Shown: positions 26,118 through 33,859 of the stretch, piece by piece
Layout: the number at the start of each line of letters is the position of its first letter
Numbering within the stretch: the stretch's first letter is position 1
Assembly: GCA_902520575.1 (NCBI GenBank)
Contig: CABYOG010000001.1
Span: 11,795 to 75,794, forward strand
Direction of reading: 5' to 3'
DNA: 64,000 nucleotides
DNA from: an uncultured SAR116 cluster alpha proteobacterium
GTDB taxonomy: Bacteria; Pseudomonadota; Alphaproteobacteria; Puniceispirillales; Puniceispirillaceae
Position numbers and translations under genes: made by a program
Notes under the pieces: generated by a model
Databases searched by the model: none
Told to the model about the DNA's origin: nothing
Seen by the model: only the letters and a program-made list of their open reading frames with translations

Positions 26118-27641
26118 TTAACTTCTGTCATAAACCAGATCATATAGCTTCAAACGCTGGACTTTGCCAGATGGCCCCTTGGGTAAATCATCAAGAATAT
26201 GAATATTGTCCGGCGATTTAAATTTACCAAGTCGGTCCTTACAATGTTGTATTAGACTGTCCGCAGCAGCGTGCATGCCTGGCTTCAAACGGATACAGGC
26301 TTCTACCCGCTGTCCGTAATTTTCGCAAGGCACAGCAAAAGCGGCTGCTTCAAGAACGCAATCATGTTCCAATAAGGTTTCGTCAATTTCGCGTGGGGCG
26401 ATGTTCTCCCCGCCTTTAATGATCAATTCTTTTATCCGGCCCGTCACAAACACATAGCCGTCGTCATCCATATGGCCCAGGTCACCTGTCCTCAGCCAGC
26501 CATCTGTTGTAATTGTTTTTGCCGTTTCCTCTGGCTGATGAAGATACCCCTGCATGACATTTGCGCCACGAATGAGAATTTCGCCTGTAACCTCAGCAGC
26601 AACTTGGTTTTGTTGGTCATCTGCGATAATTACTTCATTGCCAATTGCCTCGCCTGGTGAGCCAATCTTCCGTTCACCAGGAGGCAGGGGGTTGGATAAA
26701 ATTTGCGCACCGGTTTCTGTCAGCCCCATTGTTTCAATTATCGGGATGCCGAAGCGGGTTTCAAATTTTCGATGTGTTTCAGGGGGCAGGGGGGCAGATG
26801 CTGAACGAGCAAAACGTAGTCTGTCTGTATTTATGTCAGGCGTGACATCGTCATTCAGAAGATAGGCAAACAGAGTTGGCACCGCGCTAAACCAGCTCAC
26901 GTTGTGTTGCTTGACTTGAGGCCAGAAGGAAGAAACGGAAAATTTATAGGGTATTACTAAACCGCTGGCTGAGACTAATGATCCCATCACTGTCACGCAC
27001 ATCCCGTTAATATGATAGATGGGCAAAACACACAAGCCCGTGTCTTCACTTGTAATTTTATGTGCTGTGACAACATTTTGCCCAGCAGCCAGCAGATTTG
27101 CGTGTGACAGGACAACGCCTTTGGGATTGCCGGTTGTGCCAGACGTATACATCAGTAGAGCAGGGCTGTCCGGATGTGGGGCGTCAGTTGTGGGAGCTTG
27201 AGCCCATTTAAAATCTTCCGGCCAGATGGGGCCCGTTTCAGTGTGTAGCGGTATTATCAGAATCTCATGCTGTGCTTCGCTCAGCACTTCATCCATAAGG
27301 GCTTTGTTTTCAGGTGAGCAAAATAATACCTTTGCTTGACAATGGCTCAGAACATAAGAGATAGCCTTAGTCCCAGATACCAGGTTCAGAGGCGTGCCCA
27401 GATATCCCGCACTTGTAATTGCGGTGAATAATACTGCGCTAGCAATGCAGTTTTGAGCGGCAATGGCAACAGGTTCACCTGGACGCAGCCCAAGCTTATG
27501 AAGATAACTGACAATATCCTGAATGGTGTGCTGTGCCTGCGCCCAGTTTACTGTCTGTCCTGTTTCGGGTGAGGTCAGCCAAATGCCGTCTGCCTTAGTG
27601 GCAGCATTATGGGCAAGTCTTGATGGGAGGGTTTTGGTCAT
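26118..27641 (-). CDS. sauT: AMP-forming acyl-CoA ligase, probable sulfoacetate-CoA ligase
   Basis: This is a 507-residue member of the ANL superfamily. The P-loop LLMYTSGTTGNPKG sits around residues 162-175, the adenylate motif GLTETGAQ near residue 310, TGDLGHMDDDGY near 395 and the C-terminal lysine in PSGKVQR near 497. It would activate a carboxylate as AMP then CoA ester. Its ATG overlaps the stop of the acylating sulfoacetaldehyde dehydrogenase-like gene in ATGA. That is the SauS/SauT pairing known from Cupriavidus necator sulfoacetate catabolism. The specific substrate is inferred from context; the sequence alone says only acyl-CoA ligase. Confidence 0.7.
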   Translation of the reverse strand: MTKTLPSRLAHNAATKADGIWLTSPETGQTVNWAQAQHTIQDIVSYLHKLGLRPGEPVAIAAQNCIASAVLFTAITSAGYLGTPLNLVSGTKAISYVLSHCQAKVLFCSPENKALMDEVLSEAQHEILIIPLHTETGPIWPEDFKWAQAPTTDAPHPDSPALLMYTSGTTGNPKGVVLSHANLLAAGQNVVTAHKITSEDTGLCVLPIYHINGMCVTVMGSLVSASGLVIPYKFSVSSFWPQVKQHNVSWFSAVPTLFAYLLNDDVTPDINTDRLRFARSASAPLPPETHRKFETRFGIPIIETMGLTETGAQILSNPLPPGERKIGSPGEAIGNEVIIADDQQNQVAAEVTGEILIRGANVMQGYLHQPEETAKTITTDGWLRTGDLGHMDDDGYVFVTGRIKELIIKGGENIAPREIDETLLEHDCVLEAAAFAVPCENYGQRVEACIRLKPGMHAAADSLIQHCKDRLGKFKSPDNIHILDDLPKGPSGKVQRLKLYDLVYDRS

Positions 27642-29062
27642 TTACCAAACTCATCCCAATAGCTGGCGAAAATATCCTCAAGTTCTGGTTTTTGCTCAGG
27701 AATAACGCGTACCACATTGACCCGATTCACAAAATGAGACCAGTTTAAATTTTCATCAATTGAATTGCCGCCCCAACTGCCACAGCCCATTGAGAGGGAA
27801 AAGGGCATACCATTATTAAAGAAACCACCCGTTGCAAAACAATGTGCCTGATTGACTATGACCCTGCAGGTGCGCGCTCGCATGGCTAGATGGTGGGCCC
27901 GTTCATCATCTGCTGAATGCAAACCAAGCGAATGTCCTGCCCCCTGGAAAGACTGGATAGCTATAGCTTTTTCAACAGCTCCTTCAAAATTGGCTGCTTT
28001 ATGTATTGACAAAAACCTGGCCATTTTTTCACCTGTCAGCGGATATTCTGGGCCAATATCAGACTGAGGTAAAATTAGAAACTGAGTGTTGTTAGGAGCT
28101 GTTTTGTCAAGACCTGTTGCGTCTAGCACCTTGTCAATATCCTGGGCCAGAAGTGTGGTTGTCATTTTCCCATTCTGCCAGTGAACTGATTGCAATAGCT
28201 GGCTCTGCTCATCATTCAAGAGAAAACCGCCAGCATTAGCCAGTGCTGCAATCATCTGATCATAAATTGGCTCTACAACTACAAGTGAATTTTCAGATGA
28301 ACAGGATGTGGCGTTGTCAAAAGTTTTAGAGGTAGCAATTTTTGTGGCTGCGTCATTCAAATCGGCAGTCTCATCGATGATTGTCACAACATTTCCCGCA
28401 CCAACACCAATGGCGGGCGTGCCAGACATATATCCCGCCCTTACATTGCTTTGCGAACCTGTGACCACTACCAAGTCAGCCAATTGCATTAGCTTTTGTG
28501 TCTTTAGTTTGGAAGGGGGGCTAGGAACCATCTGCACAAGTTCTGCAGGTAAGCCAAGTTTGGCTATCGCGTCATGAATATAGCCTAACAACAGTCTTGC
28601 TGGCTTTACTCCCTTTGGGCTTGGCGCAATAATTATTGAATTTCCTGTTTTTAAGGCATTAATTATATTATTTACAGGTGTGGCTAAAGGGTTGGTAGAC
28701 GGGACTATCGCGGCAATGACACCCTTTGGGCGCAGATATGATGACAGACCTTTTTCCTTATCATCACCGATATGTCCGAAGCTTTTGACATCCTTTAGGT
28801 CACGCATCAGCCCCAGTGTTTTATTATGGTTTTTTTTTATTTTGTCGGCCACATTGCCAAGACCAGTTTCAGCGACTGCCAGTTTGGAAAGTTGTTTGTT
28901 CCGCTCGGGTTCCATCAAGACCCAAGCTACGGCCTGACAAGCTTTGTCGAAAACTTCTTGTGACCCATTTGCTTCATAATGTTGCTGAGCCAATCGCCCA
29001 GCAGCAACCAGCTCATCAATGATTTTTTCGTCCCTAAATTGTCTATCTTCTGCCACTGTCAT
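27638..29062 (-). CDS. sauS: Acylating sulfoacetaldehyde dehydrogenase (SauS-like)
   Basis: The 474-residue protein is a CoA-acylating aldehyde dehydrogenase with the catalytic Cys254 in FDNATSCSSENSLVV, plus IVPSTNPLATP near residue 119 and GVGAGNVVTIID near 219. The SSENS surroundings and overall form match sulfoacetaldehyde/acetaldehyde dehydrogenases rather than AdhE fusions. SauS reduces sulfoacetyl-CoA to sulfoacetaldehyde with NADPH. I chose ATG 29062 (MTVAEDRQF), because the frame upstream runs into tctA. It overlaps the ligase gene. The next step, Xsc, is not in the window. Confidence 0.75.
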   Translation of the reverse strand: MTVAEDRQFRDEKIIDELVAAGRLAQQHYEANGSQEVFDKACQAVAWVLMEPERNKQLSKLAVAETGLGNVADKIKKNHNKTLGLMRDLKDVKSFGHIGDDKEKGLSSYLRPKGVIAAIVPSTNPLATPVNNIINALKTGNSIIIAPSPKGVKPARLLLGYIHDAIAKLGLPAELVQMVPSPPSKLKTQKLMQLADLVVVTGSQSNVRAGYMSGTPAIGVGAGNVVTIIDETADLNDAATKIATSKTFDNATSCSSENSLVVVEPIYDQMIAALANAGGFLLNDEQSQLLQSVHWQNGKMTTTLLAQDIDKVLDATGLDKTAPNNTQFLILPQSDIGPEYPLTGEKMARFLSIHKAANFEGAVEKAIAIQSFQGAGHSLGLHSADDERAHHLAMRARTCRVIVNQAHCFATGGFFNNGMPFSLSMGCGSWGGNSIDENLNWSHFVNRVNVVRVIPEQKPELEDIFASYWDEFGK

Positions 29063-29099
29063 GATGTTGTACTTTTGCCTTTTCGGATAGCAAGCCTTA

Positions 29100-30590
29100 T
29101 CAGGCTTTTTTCGCAGGTGCGCGTAGAGCTTGATAAACACCAACACCGAGCGTAAGCACACCCGCAAGAATTAATAGTGAGCAAATAGGACGCGAAAAAT
29201 AGGCCACAATATCATAGTGCACCATCTGCATGCCTTGAGCAAAGTTTTGCTCGCCAATCTTTCCCAGAATGATACCAAGAACAATACCAGGAATGGAATA
29301 TCCAGACCGTCGCAGCAAAAATCCGATGATGCCAGCAAGGAACATTACCATCACATCTAGAACCAAACCACGCCCAATATAGGCACCAATGCTGGCTAGA
29401 AGAAGAATTAGCGGTGCCAAAAACTGGAATGGTATTTTAAGTAGGTAGAGTATTGTTTTGGTTTCCAGAACGCCTACAAATAGAATTGACAAATTGGCAT
29501 AAAACATAGCCGCAAAGACTACCCAGATTAAATCTGGCGAATTGTAAAATACTAGCGGGCCAGGCTCAAGATCATGCATCTGGAATACAGCGACCATCAT
29601 AGCAGTCAATGCGCCGCCTGGAAGCCCGAGGGCAAGAAGCGGTATCATCGCGGCCCCCGTGGCCGCATTATTGGCTGTCTCTGATGAAATTACACCCTCA
29701 ATATTCCCTTTTCCGAAGCTTTCTTTGTCCTTAGACCATCTGACTGCTTCCCCATAGCCCATAAAGGCGGCTAGTGTGGCGCCAATACCAGGTAGAATGC
29801 CACAAAAAAATCCAACCAGAATTGAACGCAGGACAGCTATTTTCTGCGCCCATAATTCAAACAGGGTTGGGAAAGACATGCCCACCTTTGGAGCATTGAA
29901 TGTGCCTGTTGCACGCTTTTCAGCTTGGACAAAAATTTCAGATACAGCAAAAAATCCTAGAATTGCAGGAACAAATGCAATGCCAGCTGCCAGATCAGCA
30001 AAGCCAAAATTAAACCGGTTTATACCACCGACCGGATCCTGACCAATTGTGGCAATCAACAGACCTAGAAGTACGGATAGCCAGCCTTTCCAGATAGTGC
30101 GCCCGCCAACAGATGAGGCAACCGCAAGACCAAAGAAGACCAGAGCGAAGATCTCAGGTGGGCCAATATTCCTGATCGCCCATGTCGCCAGAGGCTGAGT
30201 TGCGGCCATCATAACCAAAGCAGAAGCTACCCCGCCAATGGCGGAGCATAGCACTGCTGCTCCAACCGCTTTCCCAGACTTGCCTTGCTTTGTCATAGGA
30301 TAGCCATCAAAGGCTGTTGGTGCGTTTTCTGGCGCGCCAGGAATGTTGAAGAGAATAGCTGTAATCGCCCCTCCATATGTGCCTGTGCAATAAATCACAG
30401 CAAATAACATCACCCCTTGTGCTGGCGATAAATCTGACGTGAATGGCAGTAGGATGGCTGCCAGAGTTAGCATGCTCACCCCGGGTATAGCACCAAAGAG
30501 CATGCCGCCAATAACGCCAAAAAAGAAGATTGCGAGGGTGAACGGATCTCCAAAAAGAGCGGAACTACCTGCAATGAAATTTTCAATCAT
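29100..30590 (-). CDS. tctA: Tripartite tricarboxylate transporter, large membrane subunit TctA
   Basis: This 496-residue inner-membrane protein has the TctA signature: GVIGGMLFGAIPGVSMLTLAAILLPFT near the N-terminus and GFFCGILPGIGATLAAFMGYGEAVR near residue 260, with an LPGGALTAMMVAVFQMHDLEPGP segment. About twelve spans are predicted. It follows tctB after six bases. With tctC and tctB it makes a complete TTT importer whose downstream neighbours are sulfoacetate enzymes, so sulfoacetate or a similar short anion is the inferred cargo. Confidence 0.9.
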   Translation of the reverse strand: MIENFIAGSSALFGDPFTLAIFFFGVIGGMLFGAIPGVSMLTLAAILLPFTSDLSPAQGVMLFAVIYCTGTYGGAITAILFNIPGAPENAPTAFDGYPMTKQGKSGKAVGAAVLCSAIGGVASALVMMAATQPLATWAIRNIGPPEIFALVFFGLAVASSVGGRTIWKGWLSVLLGLLIATIGQDPVGGINRFNFGFADLAAGIAFVPAILGFFAVSEIFVQAEKRATGTFNAPKVGMSFPTLFELWAQKIAVLRSILVGFFCGILPGIGATLAAFMGYGEAVRWSKDKESFGKGNIEGVISSETANNAATGAAMIPLLALGLPGGALTAMMVAVFQMHDLEPGPLVFYNSPDLIWVVFAAMFYANLSILFVGVLETKTILYLLKIPFQFLAPLILLLASIGAYIGRGLVLDVMVMFLAGIIGFLLRRSGYSIPGIVLGIILGKIGEQNFAQGMQMVHYDIVAYFSRPICSLLILAGVLTLGVGVYQALRAPAKKA

Positions 30591-30596
30591 ATTTGC

Positions 30597-31154
30597 CTAC
30601 CACAATTGCTGGAGGTCATTATTTAAACGCAAAATTAATGCGCTGTAATCATAGAAAGGTGAGGTGTTTCCCTGCGGAAGGGGCGCGTTTAAAACAACCA
30701 TGAAAAGACCAAGCAATAAGCCATAAATTAAAGCGGTAATACATAGTATCCATTTCCAGCGTCGCTCCCCAAAAATAATAATAATCAGAGCAATGAAAAA
30801 CGGTGTCGCAAAGTAGAAGCCAACTGGTTTAAGCGACAAGGCAAATAAGAATGGTGTGCCTAGGACAGCTAATACCTTTATAACTGCCGCTAAGTTATCA
30901 TAGCTACCTGCCTCATCATCATCAGCAATGCCTACGCGCCCTGCCTGAATTGTTGAGCCATATTTTAGATGGTGATAAAAGTTACCAAAGGTCACGATTA
31001 GCATTAGTCCGATAACGACCCGAGGCCAACCAGTTGCTCCAAAAATGTATATTTCAATTGGTTGATTGAATTCAAATGTAAAGCCAAAAAATATAATCGC
31101 GATCAACAGCCACACTGCTGTTTCAATCATATGTGATTTTGTTAGTTTGCCCAT
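30597..31154 (-). CDS. tctB: Tripartite tricarboxylate transporter, small membrane subunit TctB
   Basis: This is a 185-residue four-span protein of TctB type. It starts with an N-terminal helix (ETAVWLLIAIIFFGFTF), has the GATGWPRVVIGLMLIVTFGNFY block near residue 41, a polar cytosolic loop (about residues 65-90) and two C-terminal spans with FGERRWKWILCITALIYGLL. I chose ATG 31154; a TTG 24 bases upstream and ATG 31130 are alternatives. It lies between tctC and tctA as in standard TTT operons, separated from tctC by 95 bases holding a hairpin. Confidence 0.85.
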   Translation of the reverse strand: MGKLTKSHMIETAVWLLIAIIFFGFTFEFNQPIEIYIFGATGWPRVVIGLMLIVTFGNFYHHLKYGSTIQAGRVGIADDDEAGSYDNLAAVIKVLAVLGTPFLFALSLKPVGFYFATPFFIALIIIIFGERRWKWILCITALIYGLLLGLFMVVLNAPLPQGNTSPFYDYSALILRLNNDLQQLW

Positions 31155-31200
31155 TAAATATCTACCGCTACATATCAATTCTTATGACATCGAAGAACAA

Positions 31201-31231
31201 GAGCTGGTCCCGCAATCAGCGAGACCAGCTC
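31201..31231 (-). terminator. Intercistronic hairpin between tctC and tctB
   Basis: An inverted repeat with arms GAGCTGGTC and GACCAGCTC (31201-31209 and 31223-31231) is extended inward by a CGC/GCG pairing after one mismatch. On the minus strand it follows the tctC stop by 18 bases and is trailed by a T-rich but not uninterrupted run. It probably acts as a partial terminator or a 3' stabiliser that raises binding-protein transcript over the membrane subunits. Confidence 0.6.
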
Positions 31232-31249
31232 ACCAGAAAGAAACAAACG

Positions 31250-32272
31250 TTATTTAACGTCAAGTCCCATCTGCTTGTACACAGCTCGATATTGCGGGAT
31301 TGTCGCATTAATTAGCTCAATTGAACCCTCTGTATCACGATAACTATCAATGACTGTCATAAATTTAGATTCATTAAACTTCTGGTAGCTGTCTTGGCAA
31401 TAACTACGTTGGAATGCCCATTTCAGCCATTCTACGCGGTCCGCTGGTGCATCTTTATGCACATAAAAGCCACGGAAACGCAGAAGAGGTTCAAAATCCA
31501 TGCCCATTTCTTTATGAGTTGGAACGTTTGCAAAAACCCCAGGGCGTTCATTAAAAATGGTCAGAATGGGCTTAAAGTCCCCAGAATCAAGAAACTTTCG
31601 CACATCACCAGGCTGCTCATAAAGAGCATCAACTTGACCGCCAAGCAATGCACCATAACGAGGGGCACCTTTATCAAAAGAAATCTGCTGGATGCTCATG
31701 TTGCTGGCATCTGTGATGAACTTCATGGTCACTCGTTCCATTGAGCCTTCTTTTGAAACGTTGGCAATTGTGGCTTTGCCATCTTGAGCCTTCACCCATT
31801 TCACAAATGATGGCCAATCTGAATACCTGGTCTCATTGGATCTTATATAAATTTGTGAAAATGTTACTTGAGCAGTTACTAGCGGAATTAAATCCCTGCC
31901 AGGATGTGGCTTGCTCGAGTCAAGTGCATGGGCTGATGAAGCGTCATCAATATGCTCAAGAACTGTATAGCCGTCAGTTGGTGCAGCCATATATGCTGTC
32001 ATCCCAACTGTGCCCGAACCACCCGACTTATGGTCTCTGTTGATTGATACACCTGTCAGTTCAGTAACTGCCTCTGCCATAGCTGCAGCAATTTGACCTG
32101 AGCCACCAGCAGGACCGTAAGGAACAATCATGGTCAAAGCTCGGTCTGGAAATCCACCCGGTTTTGCCATGCTAGCTTCTTTAACTTTGCACTCGAATGC
32201 GCTAACAGCGCTGACCGACAACGCCATCATCGATGACAAAGCCGATACTGATAATATTTTTCTCAACTTCAT
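31250..32272 (-). CDS. tctC: Tripartite tricarboxylate transporter, periplasmic binding protein TctC
   Basis: The 340-residue protein has a signal peptide (residues 1-25, SVSAVSAFE) and a TctC/Bug-type binding fold. PDRALTMIVPYGPAGGSGQIAAAMA near residues 42-66 is the classical loop that contacts the carboxylate. An internal GALLGGQVDALYEQPGDVRKFL follows. A perfect GGAGG ribosome site lies just ahead of the ATG. It heads the six-gene tct-sau-TSUP operon. The ligand is inferred from neighbours to be sulfoacetate; the sequence alone shows only the family. Confidence 0.88.
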   Translation of the reverse strand: MKLRKILSVSALSSMMALSVSAVSAFECKVKEASMAKPGGFPDRALTMIVPYGPAGGSGQIAAAMAEAVTELTGVSINRDHKSGGSGTVGMTAYMAAPTDGYTVLEHIDDASSAHALDSSKPHPGRDLIPLVTAQVTFSQIYIRSNETRYSDWPSFVKWVKAQDGKATIANVSKEGSMERVTMKFITDASNMSIQQISFDKGAPRYGALLGGQVDALYEQPGDVRKFLDSGDFKPILTIFNERPGVFANVPTHKEMGMDFEPLLRFRGFYVHKDAPADRVEWLKWAFQRSYCQDSYQKFNESKFMTVIDSYRDTEGSIELINATIPQYRAVYKQMGLDVK

Positions 32273-32430
32273 AATTTCCTCCGTTCGATTTTATCGATTA
32301 GTTGAACTAAAATTCACGAAAAATGCAAACTGAATATTTTTTACTTATTAAAATCACCTCTTCAGTATTTTTTGGGTATAGTTTTAGATGAACATCAGTA
32401 TTTTTCAAATGAGCCATCCAAGGGCGTATA

Positions 32431-33174
32431 ATGATCGTTGAACCAAACACAATAAAAGTGAAGATTAAGCGCGGATCAAACCAGAGCTCATTCACGCAGG
32501 AATTTGAAGTTCCTGAGCAGGATAATCAAACCGTATTGGATTTGGTAACATACATACAAGAATATATTGATCCGACTGTCTCATACAGATTTGCTTGCAG
32601 GGTAGGTATGTGTGGGTCATGCGGGATGATGGTAAATGGAGAACCTCGTTGGACTTGCAGAACACATGTAAAAAAAGTGCTTGGGAGTTCCAAAGCTATT
32701 GAGGTTGGGCCTTTAGGAAACCTTCCTGTTATAAAAGACCTTGTTGTTGACATGGACCCATTTTTCGATAAGTGGATTGCCGTGGGTGGCGTCCATCATC
32801 CCTCAAAAAATAGACATCAATCAATTGAAAAAATCGATGAATCCAGTGCTGAGCGCATGTTCGCTAATGAAGCTGTTGAATGCATTAATTGCGGTGTTTG
32901 TTATGCCGCTTGTGATGTTGTGTCTGCGAATAATGATTATTTCGGTCCAGCAGCTCTTAATCGGGCTTGGTCTTTAGTCAATGACGTGAAAACTGAAAAC
33001 AAAGAGGCCATACTAGACGCTGTCAGTGGTAACTCTGGTTGTCATAACTGCCATTCGCAACAGAATTGTTCTAATTATTGTCCAAATGAGCTTAACCCGT
33101 CAGCATCAATAGCCTCACTAAAGCGAAAAGTATTTGCCTCAAAAATAAAAAATCTTTTGGGAAGTGCAAAATGA
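32431..33174 (+). CDS. Succinate dehydrogenase/fumarate reductase-like iron-sulfur subunit
   Basis: This is a 247-residue electron-transfer subunit. The [2Fe-2S] cysteines are Cys56, 61, 64 and 76 in the FACRVGMCGSCG region. The C-terminal cluster motifs are CINCGVCYAAC (Cys151, 154, 157, 161) and Cys207, 213 and 217 in the NCHSQQNCSNYCPNE stretch, matching SdhB for one [4Fe-4S] and one [3Fe-4S] centre. It is the first gene of the B-C-D-A complex operon and starts 158 bases from the divergent tctC. The complex should be bound to the inner membrane and pass electrons to or from quinone. Confidence 0.85.
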   Translation: MIVEPNTIKVKIKRGSNQSSFTQEFEVPEQDNQTVLDLVTYIQEYIDPTVSYRFACRVGMCGSCGMMVNGEPRWTCRTHVKKVLGSSKAIEVGPLGNLPVIKDLVVDMDPFFDKWIAVGGVHHPSKNRHQSIEKIDESSAERMFANEAVECINCGVCYAACDVVSANNDYFGPAALNRAWSLVNDVKTENKEAILDAVSGNSGCHNCHSQQNCSNYCPNELNPSASIASLKRKVFASKIKNLLGSAK

Positions 33175-33500
33175 TATCGGCAAAACTATACATTTTGCAG
33201 CGTTTAACAGCGTTAATTATGGCTCCTCTAGTGCTAGGTCATCTGGTATTAATGATATATGCGGTCCAGGGTGGATTGAGCGCGAGTGAAATACTCGGGC
33301 GTACTCAAGGAAGTGCGTTTTGGGCGATTTTCTATGCACTTTTCGTTTTTGCTGTCTCTGTTCATGCTGCAATCGGAGTGCGCACTGTACTTTTTGAATG
33401 GCTAAAAATCCGCGGCTCCGTTTTGGAACTTTTATCTTGGGGCCTAGGACTGGGACTTTTAGTGATGGGTTTGTACTCTGTTTATGCGGTAACAGCATGA
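33171..33500 (+). CDS. SdhC/FrdC-like membrane anchor subunit
   Basis: This is a 109-residue three-span protein that starts in an ATGA overlap with the iron-sulfur gene. QRLTALIMAPLVLGHL at its N-terminus and SVHAAIGVRTVLFEWL near residue 63 are positioned like the histidine-bearing helices of Sdh/Frd cytochrome b anchors (His24 and His65 are haem-ligand candidates). Together with the next gene it supplies two small anchors, implying a SdhC/SdhD-type hydrophobic domain rather than one fused anchor. The sequence is divergent and the gene name cannot be settled between C and D. Confidence 0.7.
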   Translation: MISAKLYILQRLTALIMAPLVLGHLVLMIYAVQGGLSASEILGRTQGSAFWAIFYALFVFAVSVHAAIGVRTVLFEWLKIRGSVLELLSWGLGLGLLVMGLYSVYAVTA

Positions 33501-33859
33501 TTTCATATTCATTAGCCCCTCATCGTCGTAATCTTCTGTGGTCAGCTTTTTTAATTCACCGTCTTTCTGGGGTGTGCTTGGCACTTTTTCTTCCCCTTCA
33601 TTTTTGGGTGTTGTCGCAGGCTCTGCACAATCCCGCCGCTTTAGAGGGTTTTCTTGAATGGACAGACCTGTGGTATGTGAAACTCGGTGAATACATTCTT
33701 GTCTTTTTGCTTGGCGCTCATTTTTTTGGTGGGCTTCGGCTTATGGCATTTGAAGCTCTGCCTTGGTCTAACAGACAAAAGACGTTTGCGGCATCAGCGT
33801 TTGCATTATCATTTATTTTAGCGACATTATTTCTTTTTTCGGCGGTGCAATATGGCTAA
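33497..33859 (+). CDS. SdhC/FrdD-like membrane anchor subunit
   Basis: This 120-residue three-span protein contains FLIHRLSGVCLALFLPLHFWVL near residues 18-39, the HR-S motif and paired histidine of SdhC-like proteins, and AHFFGGLRLM near residue 74. I chose ATG 33497 because it forms an ATGA overlap with the preceding anchor gene; the frame extends further upstream inside that gene. It overlaps the flavoprotein gene start by eight bases. It would complete the quinone-reactive membrane domain. Confidence 0.72.
   Translation: MISYSLAPHRRNLLWSAFLIHRLSGVCLALFLPLHFWVLSQALHNPAALEGFLEWTDLWYVKLGEYILVFLLGAHFFGGLRLMAFEALPWSNRQKTFAASAFALSFILATLFLFSAVQYG

Noticed and set aside
32285..32297. Inverted repeat TCGAT-TTT-ATCGA ahead of tctC as an operator or attenuator
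   Set aside because: Only five-base arms in an A/T-rich leader; expected by chance and not repeated at related genes.
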